Below are positions 1-7,048 of a stretch of DNA of 64,000 bases, piece by piece. Origin of the DNA: Sphingopyxis sp. (GTDB lineage: Bacteria; Pseudomonadota; Alphaproteobacteria; Sphingomonadales; Sphingomonadaceae); the NCBI GenBank assembly GCA_030148985.1, contig JASBSJ010000033.1:1-64000 (forward strand). The letters are read 5' to 3'. A program made the translations under genes and the position numbers. Every line of letters starts with the position of its first letter. Positions within the stretch are counted from its first letter, which is position 1. The notes under the pieces were generated by a model. That model searched no databases, had not been told where the DNA came from, and saw only the letters and a program-made list of their open reading frames with translations.

Positions 1-365
1 CGGTGGAACACTTCCATATTGCCGGTGTCGGGCGCCGAGCAGTTGAACACTTCGCTTGCGAAACCGACGCGGCCCATTTCCTCGGCGCACAGCGCATATT
101 CAAGGTTGGTGAGGCCGGGCCCCTCGAATTCGAACGTCTCGTCGACATGATGATGCGCCGCCGATTTGGGCGGCATGAACAGGTTCCAGATGCCGGCCTC
201 TTTGGCTTCGGCCTTCAGATCCTCGACGATCTGGATCACCTTCCAGCGATCGCCGGCCTTGTCCTGCTCGTTATAGGTCGGCACCGCGGGGCGAACCTTG
301 CGCTCGATGAAATCGCGCACGCGGTCGCGCCAATAGACCTGCCGGTCGGTGAGATCGAAGTCCAT
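1..365 (-). CDS. Acyl-CoA dehydrogenase, N-terminal part (cut by window edge)
   Basis: About 121 N-terminal residues are visible, read leftwards and running off the window. The protein begins MDFDLTDRQVYWRDRVRDF and contains the helical N-terminal domain typical of the acyl-CoA dehydrogenase family, which introduces the alpha-beta double bond into acyl-CoA thioesters using FAD. The ATG at 365 is the first in frame, and the gene lies 110 nt downstream of the co-oriented transporter gene, with a palindromic operator-like site in the gap. The substrate cannot be told from the N-terminus. It is the third dehydrogenase of this family within 5.3 kb, which points to a catabolic locus for a fatty, branched or cyclic acid. 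Confidence 0.85.
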   Translation of the reverse strand, partial: MDFDLTDRQVYWRDRVRDFIERKVRPAVPTYNEQDKAGDRWKVIQIVEDLKAEAKEAGIWNLFMPPKSAAHHHVDETFEFEGPGLTNLEYALCAEEMGRVGFASEVFNCSAPDTGNMEVFH

Positions 366-381
366 CTTCGCGTCCTTTCCC

Positions 382-397
382 TTTACGTTTACGTAAA
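382..397. promoter_or_regulatory. Palindromic operator-like site TTTACG-N4-CGTAAA
   Basis: A 16-bp perfect inverted repeat TTTACGTTTACGTAAA apart from its 4-nt centre, placed 17 to 32 nt before the start codon of the leftmost acyl-CoA dehydrogenase. A near copy (TTGACG-N4-CGTAAA) sits at 2901-2916 before a second dehydrogenase gene. The form resembles sites bound by regulators of acyl-CoA or branched-chain amino acid catabolism (LiuR-like MerR or TetR types), but no such regulator is encoded in the window. Confidence 0.5.
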
Positions 398-475
398 CCC
401 TTGGACCGATTCGCCGACCTTGCCAAGTCCCGCGGTCCGAAAATTACATCATTCTGACGATTGGCGACATGATCG

Positions 476-1936
476 TTACGGATGCGCCCCGCTCGCGTCG
501 GGTTCGGCGCGCGCGGCATCGCCCAGCAGCGCCAGCCGCGCCTCATGGTCGGCGCGCGAAATCGGAAAGCGCCGCATCACGATCAACCCCAACGTCCCGA
601 TGATCAGCACCGCGAGCGCATAACCGAGCGCGAGGTTGCCCAGCACGTCGCTGCCGACCTCTCCCGGCTTCGCATTGGCGGGAAAGGCTGCGAAAGACAG
701 GATCAGTCCGGCGACGAAAATCCCGATGCCGGTAGCGCATTTCTGCATGAAGAAATAACCCGCGAAGAACAGCCCTTCCGACCGCCGCCCGGTCTCGCTC
801 TGCGACGCTTCGACGACATCGGCCATCATCGACGACGACAGGATCATCAGGATGATCGAGAAGGTGTTGGAAATGAACACCATCGCGAACATCGTCGCGA
901 CGCTGGGCTTGCCGGGCAGGCCGGGAAAAACGCCCTGAATCCAGGCAAAATAGATGCCGCTGTTGACCAGCAGTGCGATCGCGCCCGCGACGATCGCGCC
1001 GTCGCGCTTGCCGAGCCGGGCCGACATCGGCGCCACAATCAGGAAGGCCGCGATCATCGACGCGAACAGCAGGAAGACATAGGCGACCATCTCGCCCTGC
1101 GTGAACTGCCAGAAAAAGCCGAGCAGATAATTGTTCATCGAAAAGGTGATGCCCTGATTGACGAAGCCGAACAGCGCCGCGAAGATCAGCCACAGGAAGG
1201 CGCGGTTCGACAGCGTGTCGCGCATCTCGCCGATGACTTGGCGCAGCGTCGTCTTGGGTTTCACATCGGCCAGGTTCGACACCGCGATGCGTTTGTGCTG
1301 CCCCGCCGCCGAAATCATCACCGCGCCCGCCATCAACAGCGCGCCGGTCAGTGCGTATGGGAAATAGCCGTCGGGATCGACGAGGCCTTTGGCGCCGCCA
1401 AAGAAAACCCCATAAGCCAGCAGCAGGATGAGCAGCCCGCCGCCCCATCCGAACAGGAAACGATATCGCATGACGGCGGTGCGCTCGTCATAGTCGGCGG
1501 TGAGTTCGGGGACGATCGCGACCGACGGCACTTCGCACATCGACACCAGCGAGCGGACGATGATCGCAAAGCCGATCAGCCAGGCGACAGTCATCGCATC
1601 GCTCATCACGGGCGGATTCCAGAGCAGCATCCACATGATCGCGAGCGGGATCGGGGCGCCATAAAGCCAGGGCAGGCGGCGCCCCCAGCGGCTGCGCGTG
1701 CGGTCGGTGAGTTCGCCGATCACCGGATCGACAAAGGCATCGGCGATCAGCGCGACCATGATCGCGGCGCCGACGATGCCCGCGTCGAGCCCGATCACCT
1801 GGTTGTAGAAGAGCAGCAGGAAGGTCGAAAAGCCGTTATCCTTGACGCCATAGGCGATGCTGCCCAGCCCGTGGGTGGCCTTCAGCCAGACGGGCAGGCG
1901 CTCGGGGCGCGGAACCGCGACGGTCGCCGCACTCAC
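476..1936 (-). CDS. MFS transporter, GPH (glycoside-pentoside-hexuronide) type
   Basis: 486 residues with about twelve hydrophobic segments, the usual length and pattern for the cation symporters of the GPH branch of the major facilitator superfamily. The N-terminal half holds the family signature region around residues 60-90, with D-x-x-x-D-P-x-I-G and the loop D-R-T-R-S-R-W-G-R-R. It would import an organic substrate across the inner membrane with a cation. Its ATG overlaps the TGA of the upstream SDR gene by 4 nt, so the two are translationally coupled. The neighbourhood of acyl-CoA dehydrogenases suggests the substrate feeds that pathway rather than being a sugar; this is inference from context only. 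Confidence 0.85.
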   Translation of the reverse strand: MSAATVAVPRPERLPVWLKATHGLGSIAYGVKDNGFSTFLLLFYNQVIGLDAGIVGAAIMVALIADAFVDPVIGELTDRTRSRWGRRLPWLYGAPIPLAIMWMLLWNPPVMSDAMTVAWLIGFAIIVRSLVSMCEVPSVAIVPELTADYDERTAVMRYRFLFGWGGGLLILLLAYGVFFGGAKGLVDPDGYFPYALTGALLMAGAVMISAAGQHKRIAVSNLADVKPKTTLRQVIGEMRDTLSNRAFLWLIFAALFGFVNQGITFSMNNYLLGFFWQFTQGEMVAYVFLLFASMIAAFLIVAPMSARLGKRDGAIVAGAIALLVNSGIYFAWIQGVFPGLPGKPSVATMFAMVFISNTFSIILMILSSSMMADVVEASQSETGRRSEGLFFAGYFFMQKCATGIGIFVAGLILSFAAFPANAKPGEVGSDVLGNLALGYALAVLIIGTLGLIVMRRFPISRADHEARLALLGDAARAEPDASGAHP

Positions 1937-2790
1937 GCGGATGCCCCGGCTTTCGCCGCTTCCTCCATGGCGAGCAGGGCATCGAACATGCCCGGCGTTT
2001 CCTTGTCCCAGGCGTGGCGTTGGCCGATCGTCAGCCCGCCGTCGACGAGCAGGTGCGTGCCCGTCATGAAACTCGACTCCTCGCTCGCGAGATAGGCGAC
2101 CGCGTTGGCGATATCTTCGGGCTGCCCGCCGCGCGCGACGGGCTGCGCGTTCGCGCTCATCTGCGCGATCACGTCATTCGCCTGCGCCTTGAGCTCGCCC
2201 GGCACGTCGAGCGAGGCGGTGAAGATATTGGTATTGATGAACCCCGGGCAGATCGCGTTCACGCGGATGCCGTACTGCGCCAGATCGGTCGCCGCGACTT
2301 TCGACAGATGCAGCACCCCCGCCTTCGCCACCGCATAGGCGATCGGCGAATAGCCCGCGCCGAGTGCGGCGACGCTCGCGGTGTTGACGATGCTCGCCCC
2401 CTTGCGGTGCTTCATATGCGGCGCGGCGTAACGGATGCCCATCGCGACCGATTTCAGCACAAGGTCCATCGTCCTGTCCCAGCCTTCGGGCGTGATCTCG
2501 TCGATCGGCGCGCGGTCGCCGCCCGCCGCGGCGTTGTTGAAGACGATGTCGATGCCGCCCGCTTTTGCGGCCGCGGCGTTCATCAATTCTTCGATGTCCG
2601 ACGGTTTCGTAACGTCGCAGCGAATGAAGTCGATCTTGCCGTTCGACTGTTCGGCCAGCACCTGTCCGCCCGCCTCGTCGATGTCGGCGGCGAAGACGTG
2701 CGCGCCCTCGCCCGCCAGTTTCAAGACCGCAGCTTTGCCGATTCCCGACGCGGCTCCGGTGACGACGGCAATCTTGCCCGCGAATCGCAT
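1933..2790 (-). CDS. SDR family NAD(P)-dependent oxidoreductase
   Basis: 285 residues of classical short-chain dehydrogenase type. The cofactor motif TGAASGIG is at about residues 11-18, the NNAA motif follows near residue 86, and the catalytic Y-x-x-x-K (YAVAK) is in the central part. The acidic D at the end of beta-2 (AADID) suggests NAD rather than NADP. It would oxidise an alcohol or 3-hydroxyacyl intermediate in the cytoplasm. It starts the leftward operon with the GPH transporter and is divergent from the dehydrogenase gene at 2963; the shared 172-nt gap holds the regulatory site at 2901. The substrate is not identifiable. Confidence 0.85.
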   Translation of the reverse strand: MRFAGKIAVVTGAASGIGKAAVLKLAGEGAHVFAADIDEAGGQVLAEQSNGKIDFIRCDVTKPSDIEELMNAAAAKAGGIDIVFNNAAAGGDRAPIDEITPEGWDRTMDLVLKSVAMGIRYAAPHMKHRKGASIVNTASVAALGAGYSPIAYAVAKAGVLHLSKVAATDLAQYGIRVNAICPGFINTNIFTASLDVPGELKAQANDVIAQMSANAQPVARGGQPEDIANAVAYLASEESSFMTGTHLLVDGGLTIGQRHAWDKETPGMFDALLAMEEAAKAGASA

Positions 2791-2900
2791 GACCCATTCT
2801 CCCGTTTTCTTTTGCCACTTAGCTTAGGCGCCAAAGGGGGCGCGTCAACGGCGGCCTGATCGACGCTACGGCGCCGTAACGGCAGGCAGGTTCTCCCAAG

Positions 2901-2916
2901 TTGACGCTTGCGTAAA
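2901..2916. promoter_or_regulatory. Operator-like site TTGACG-N4-CGTAAA in divergent promoter
   Basis: A 16-bp imperfect palindrome, one mismatch from the site at 382-397, lying 47 nt before the start codon at 2963. A separate 12-bp palindrome, TACGGCGCCGTA, is at 2867-2878 in the same gap. The repetition of the motif before two genes of the same family supports a shared regulator, but this is not proof. Confidence 0.5.
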
Positions 2917-2962
2917 GCGGGCGACTGCTCCTAGATTTGGCACCGGAAGAGGAGCCCGAAAC

Positions 2963-4144
2963 ATGAGCGAACAGGACGCTTTCCGCACCGAGGTGCGCGA
3001 ATGGCTGGAGGCCAATTGCCCCGCCGAAATGCGTGAGCCGATCCGCGACGAAGATGACGTCTGCTGGGGCGGGCGCAAATTCAAATTCAAGAATGAAGCG
3101 CAGAAAGCCTGGCTCGATGCCTGTGTGTCCAAAGGCTATACCGTCCCCGACTGGCCCAAAGCCTATGGCGGTGCCGGGCTGACGCCCGAACAGACCAAGA
3201 TCCTCAAACAGGAAATGAAGCGCATCAAGGCGCGCTCGCCGCTCGACAGCTTCGGCATCTGGATGCTCGGCCCCGCGCTGCTGCAATTCGGCACCGAGGA
3301 ACAGAAGGTCCATTATCTGAACCCGATCGCGCGCGGCGAAATCCGCTGGTGCCAGGGCTATTCGGAACCGGGATCGGGCAGCGACCTCGTCAGTCTGCAG
3401 ACCTTCGGCGAGGACAAGGGCGATCATTGGGTCGTCAACGGGTCGAAGATCTGGACGAGCTATGCCGACAAGGCCGACTGGATCTTCTGCCTCGTCCGCA
3501 CCGACAAGGCGAACAAATATCAGGGCATCACCTTCATGCTATTCGACATGGAGAGCAAGGGCGTCACGACCTAGCCGATCCTGCTGATCAGCGGCAACTC
3601 GCCCTTTTGCGAAACCTTCTCCGACGCTGTCGAGGTGCCGAAGACGCAATATGTCGGCGAGATCAACCGCGGCTGGGACGTCGCCAAATATCTGCTCGGC
3701 CACGAACGCGAGATGATCTCGGGCGGCGGCGCCGGCGGCGACATGGTCAGCATCGGCGGCGCCTTTGCCAAGGCGTTCGGCAAGAATGCGGCAGGCGAAC
3801 TCGACGATCCGATCCTGCGCGCCGAAATGGCGGCGTTCGACGTCGACGTCTTCGCCTATCGCGCGATGGGCGAGCGTTTCATGGACATGTGGAAGACCGG
3901 GCGGGCGCATCCGGCCAGCTCGAACATGATGAAATATGTCGGCACCGAACTCAACAAGCGCCGCCACGAACTGGTGATGTCGGGCGGCGGCAGCGAAGCG
4001 CTCGAATGGGACAGCGAAGAGACCAAGGGCGGCGCGCGCGCGCGGGGCTGGCTGCGCACCAAGGCCAATTCGATCGAGGGCGGGACGAGCGAAGTCATGC
4101 TCAACGTCATCGCCAAGCGTATCCTCGATCTGCCCGGAGCCTGA
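2963..4144 (+). pseudogene. Acyl-CoA dehydrogenase interrupted by an in-frame TAG
   Basis: One continuous frame from 2963 to 4144 would give a 393-residue acyl-CoA dehydrogenase, but codon 204 (3572-3574) is TAG. Before it lie the N-terminal and beta domains, including the flavin-contact region Y-S-E-P-G-S-G-S-D near residues 133-141. After it the same frame continues without gap into P-I-L-L-I-S-G, then the C-terminal helical domain and the terminal E-G-G-T-S-E-V motif. Lysine (AAG) or another codon one base away would restore the protein. It lies 3 nt upstream of the next dehydrogenase gene, so they may form a heteromeric pair. The stop could be a real nonsense mutation or a sequencing error. 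A shorter restart at the ATG at 3635 would lack the FAD-binding half. Confidence 0.85.
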
Positions 4145-4147
4145 CCC

Positions 4148-5266
4148 ATGCCCTTGTATCACAATGACGACCAGGCGATGCTCAAGGACAGTGTCGCGCC
4201 CTTCGTGGCCGAACAGGCGCCGGTGTCGCATCTGCGCCAGCTGCGCGATTCGGCCGACGCCACCGGCTTCTCGCGCGACCTCTGGGCGCAATTCACCGAA
4301 ATGGGCCTGCCCGGCATGCTCGTTCCCGAAGCCCACGGCGGGCTCGGCATGGGGCATATGGAGGCGGGCATCGTGCTCGAGGAAGTCGGCCGCAACCTGA
4401 CCCCATCGCCCTTCCTGTCGACCAGCGTCGGCGCGGTCGCCGCGCTGGCGAAGGCGGGCGGCACGCAAGCCGGCCGCTGGCTCCCGGCCATTGCGAGCGG
4501 CGAAGCGATCATCGCGCTCGCGATCGACGAAGGCGCCAAGCATCGCCCCGACCGCATCGCGACGACCGCGACGCGCGCCGGGAACGGGTTCCGTTTGGAC
4601 GGCAAGAAAAGCTTCGTCCTCCACGGCCATGTCGCCGACATGAGCATCGTCGCGGCGAAGACCGACGGCGGCATCACCCTGTTCGCGGTGCCGAAGGATG
4701 CGAAGGGCGTCACCGCCGATCCGCGCCGCCTCGTTGACTCCTCGCTCGCAAGCCATGTCACGCTCGACGGTGTCGAAGTCGATGCCGACGCGGTGATCGG
4801 CGAAGTTGATGCGGGCGGCGACATCCTCGACGCGCTGCTCGCCGCCACCCGCACCGGTGCCGCCGCCGAAATGGTCGGCGTCGGGCAGGGCGCGATGGAC
4901 ATGACGGTGAACTACCTCAAGGAACGCAAGCAGTTCGGTAGGCTGATCGGCGAGTTTCAGGGCCTCCAGCACCGCGCCGCGCATCTCTATGGCGAAATGG
5001 AAGTCGCGCGCGCCACGGTGATGAAGGCGCAGCAGCTTTTGGACGAGGGCAGCGAGGGCGCGAAGCTGATGGTCTCGGTCGCGAAAGCCAAGGCCGGCCG
5101 CGCCGCCAACCTGGCGGTGCGCGAAGGCGTGCAGATGCACGGCGGCATCGGCATGACCGACGAATATGACATCGGGCTCTATATGAAACGCGACCGCGCG
5201 CTCGCCGAATTTATGGGCGACGTACATTATCACATCGATCAGGTCGCCCGGATGAACGGCTACTAA
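4148..5266 (+). CDS. Acyl-CoA dehydrogenase, second of a tandem pair
   Basis: 372 residues, close to the usual length for the family, starting 3 nt after the stop of the interrupted dehydrogenase gene. The C-terminal half carries the helical segment with R-K-Q-F-G and the motif M-H-G-G-I-G-M-T-D-E near residues 330-340. The N-terminus is of the divergent type seen in the second subunit of two-gene dehydrogenases from steroid, bile-acid or branched-acid catabolism. Tandem genes of this kind often encode alpha2-beta2 enzymes in which both chains build the active site, so loss of the partner could leave this protein without a functional complex. Substrate unknown. Confidence 0.85.
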   Translation: MPLYHNDDQAMLKDSVAPFVAEQAPVSHLRQLRDSADATGFSRDLWAQFTEMGLPGMLVPEAHGGLGMGHMEAGIVLEEVGRNLTPSPFLSTSVGAVAALAKAGGTQAGRWLPAIASGEAIIALAIDEGAKHRPDRIATTATRAGNGFRLDGKKSFVLHGHVADMSIVAAKTDGGITLFAVPKDAKGVTADPRRLVDSSLASHVTLDGVEVDADAVIGEVDAGGDILDALLAATRTGAAAEMVGVGQGAMDMTVNYLKERKQFGRLIGEFQGLQHRAAHLYGEMEVARATVMKAQQLLDEGSEGAKLMVSVAKAKAGRAANLAVREGVQMHGGIGMTDEYDIGLYMKRDRALAEFMGDVHYHIDQVARMNGY

Positions 5267-5294
5267 GAACCGAGCATTCCCAAACTCCGTTTGC

Positions 5295-5365
5295 CCTGAG
5301 CTTGTCGAAGGGCCGTCCTTTCTTTCGGACGTCGCGGAGAAGAACGGTCCTTCGACAAGCTCAGG
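5295..5365. repeat. Inverted repeat, REP-like pair
   Basis: Two perfect 17-bp arms in opposite orientation (5295-5311 and 5349-5365), the arm reading CCTGAGCTTGTCGAAGG. The spacer of 37 nt contains a smaller hairpin. It lies in the 122-nt gap between the tandem dehydrogenase and the downstream SDR. Sequences of this form are scattered through sphingomonad genomes as REP-like elements. Here it could form an mRNA hairpin that separates the two genes. Confidence 0.7.
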
Positions 5366-5388
5366 ACGAACGGAAGAGAGACAGGATT

Positions 5389-6192
5389 ATGAACCTCCAA
5401 GACAGGTTCGGCCTCGACGGCCGCATCGCCCTCGTCACCGGCGGCTCGCGCGGCATCGGCAAGATGATCGTCGAGGGCTATCTCGCCGCGGGCGCCGCGC
5501 GCGTCTATATCTCGGCGCGCAAGACCGCGCAGATCGAGGAAGCCGTCGCCGATTTCGAGACGCGTTATCCGGGCAAGGTGATCGGCCTTCCTGTCGACCT
5601 CTCGACCGTCGATGGGTGCCGTGCGCTCGCCAAGGAACTCGAAGCGCGCGAAGAACGTCTCGACATCCTCGTCAACAATGCCGGTGCGGCGTGGGGCGAA
5701 CCGTTCGAGGGCTTCCCCGAGGCGGGCTGGGACAAGGTGATGGACATCAACGTCAAATCGCCCTTCTTCCTGACGCAGGCGCTGCACGGGCTGCTCAAGG
5801 CGGGCGGGTCGCACGAACGCCCGGCCAAGGTGATCAACATCGGCTCGATCGACGGCCAGCGTCTGAACCCTTGGGAAACCTACAGCTACCACGCGTCGAA
5901 GGCGGCGATCCTCTATTTGACCAAGCGCCTCGCGGCACGGCTGGTGAGCGACCATATCCTCGTCACCGCGATCGCCCCCGGCGCTTTCCAGTCGGACATG
6001 AACAAGGCCGCGCGCGACCATGGCGACGCGGTGGCCAAGAGCATCCCGGTCAAGCGCATCGGTATTCCCGAGGACATGGCCGGCGCCGCGATCTTCCTCG
6101 CGTCGAAGGCTGGCGACTATGTCGTCGGCGACACGATCACCGTCGACGGCGGGCTGGTGCATGGCGACGTGCGGACCAGCATCGACGCTTGA
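5389..6192 (+). CDS. SDR family oxidoreductase
   Basis: 267 residues with TGGSRGIG near residues 18-25, an NNAG motif and the catalytic Y-x-x-x-K (YHASK) near residue 165. The start at 5389 has a purine-rich GGAAGAGAG stretch upstream; an earlier in-frame start at 5302 would translate the REP-like repeat and is unlikely. The R following the second strand (ISARK) fits an NADP(H) preference. It resembles ketoreductase-type or 3-oxoacyl reductases. Position behind the dehydrogenase pair suggests a later step of the same catabolic route. Confidence 0.85.
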   Translation: MNLQDRFGLDGRIALVTGGSRGIGKMIVEGYLAAGAARVYISARKTAQIEEAVADFETRYPGKVIGLPVDLSTVDGCRALAKELEAREERLDILVNNAGAAWGEPFEGFPEAGWDKVMDINVKSPFFLTQALHGLLKAGGSHERPAKVINIGSIDGQRLNPWETYSYHASKAAILYLTKRLAARLVSDHILVTAIAPGAFQSDMNKAARDHGDAVAKSIPVKRIGIPEDMAGAAIFLASKAGDYVVGDTITVDGGLVHGDVRTSIDA

Positions 6193-6204
6193 TCCCGCCA
6201 TGTC

Positions 6205-6286
6205 CTTCGTGGTCGCCCCGAACTTGATCCGGGGTCGACCACGACGGCCGTTGCATGAATGTCGGATCAAGTCCGGCGTGACGAAG
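6205..6286. repeat. Inverted repeat, second REP-like family
   Basis: Left arm 6205-6232 and right arm 6263-6286 share an inverted core with ACTTGATCCG and flanking CTTCGT, with a few mismatches. It lies 12 nt after the SDR stop and before the promoter of the lipoprotein gene, so it may also act as a transcript end. It is not related in sequence to the repeat at 5295. Confidence 0.6.
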
Positions 6287-6294
6287 CGAGAAAG

Positions 6295-6323
6295 TTGACC
6301 TGCAAAACTCCAGGGTGTATTAT
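6295..6323 (+). promoter_or_regulatory. Sigma-70-type promoter
   Basis: TTGACC at 6295-6300 and TATTAT at 6318-6323 with a 17-nt spacer, close to the housekeeping consensus and locally AT-rich. The start codon at 6351 is 27 nt downstream with AAGGAG at 6338-6343. Confidence 0.65.
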
Positions 6324-6350
6324 TCAAATAATTCACCAAGGAGATTATCC

Positions 6351-6869
6351 ATGCGTCTCGCTTTCCTGATTCCCCCGATGATGCTCCTCGCCGCTTGCGG
6401 GTCGGAGGAGAAGAAAGCCGGCGAAGCGACCGAAGTGTCGATCAACGCCGAAGGCGACGGCGGCGGCATCCGGATCAAGGCCGACCAGGATGGCGGCAAG
6501 ATCAAGATCGGCGGCGACGGCGCCGCGATCGACATCGACATTCCCGATTTCGTCGATCTCGATATCGAGAGTGATTTCGACATCGACGGAGTAAAACTCT
6601 ATCCCGGCAGCAAAGTCACCAAAGTCGACGTGGATGCCAGCGACAAAAATGGCGTCGACAAGGCGACGGTCAAACTCGGCTTTACCTCGCCTGCCGCGCC
6701 CAAAGTCGCGGCCGACTGGATGGCGGGCGAATTTGCCAAAAAGGGCGTCAAGGTCACGCGCAGCGGCGATACGCTCGCGGGCAAGGACAAAGACGGCGCC
6801 GATTTCCGCATCAACTTCGGGCCCGATGGCAACACCGCCAAGGGCGAGGTGGTGATCACGAAGGTTTGA
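6351..6869 (+). CDS. Acidic repetitive lipoprotein
   Basis: 172 residues starting with a lipoprotein signal; the lipobox is L-L-A-A-C with the cysteine at residue 16. The start at 6351 is set by AAGGAG 8 nt upstream and by the signal sequence. Residues about 30-80 are built of short alternating strands rich in G, D, I and K (for example IRIKADQDGGKIKIGGDG), which would suit a stacked beta structure. The second half has no recognised domain. It would be anchored in the cell envelope. It is monocistronic, facing the ppc gene across a structured repeat. Function unknown. Confidence 0.7.
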   Translation: MRLAFLIPPMMLLAACGSEEKKAGEATEVSINAEGDGGGIRIKADQDGGKIKIGGDGAAIDIDIPDFVDLDIESDFDIDGVKLYPGSKVTKVDVDASDKNGVDKATVKLGFTSPAAPKVAADWMAGEFAKKGVKVTRSGDTLAGKDKDGADFRINFGPDGNTAKGEVVITKV

Positions 6870-6875
6870 CCTAAA

Positions 6876-7042
6876 CCCCTCCCCCTCGATGGGGGAGGCG
6901 GCGAGACTTGCGAATTTATTCGCTAGTCGCAGCGGTGGGCGTGCGGTTTCGGCCTGATGCGGCGCGCGCGATCACCCTCATCCAACTTCGCCTAGCCGCT
7001 ACGCGGCAAGGCTGCATATCCTTCTCCCGTCAAGGGAGAAGG
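6876..7042. repeat. Structured intergenic element, copy A
   Basis: This element fills the 179-nt gap between two convergent genes. It starts with a palindrome of the CTCCCCCTCGATGGGGGAG type. Next comes a small hairpin at about 6901-6930, with GCGAA facing TTCGC, then a stretch with GTGCGGTTTCGGCCT. It ends in a perfect hairpin at 7020-7042 with 9-bp arms and a GTCAA loop, 6 nt past the ppc stop. A second copy is at 25216-25347, again between convergent genes. Confidence 0.7.
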
Positions 7043-7048
7043 AAGTTG

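Noticed and set aside
3572-3574. Pyrrolysine or selenocysteine insertion at the TAG
   Set aside because: Pyrrolysine is unknown in this family and group, selenocysteine uses TGA, and no supporting gene or element is seen.
3635-4144. The 3' part of the interrupted dehydrogenase as an independent gene
   Set aside because: It lacks the FAD-binding half, has no ribosome site, and its frame is the direct continuation of the upstream part.
5302-5388. Longer N-terminus for the SDR at 5389
   Set aside because: It would translate the REP-like inverted repeat and lacks a ribosome site, whereas 5389 begins at the conserved N-terminus.
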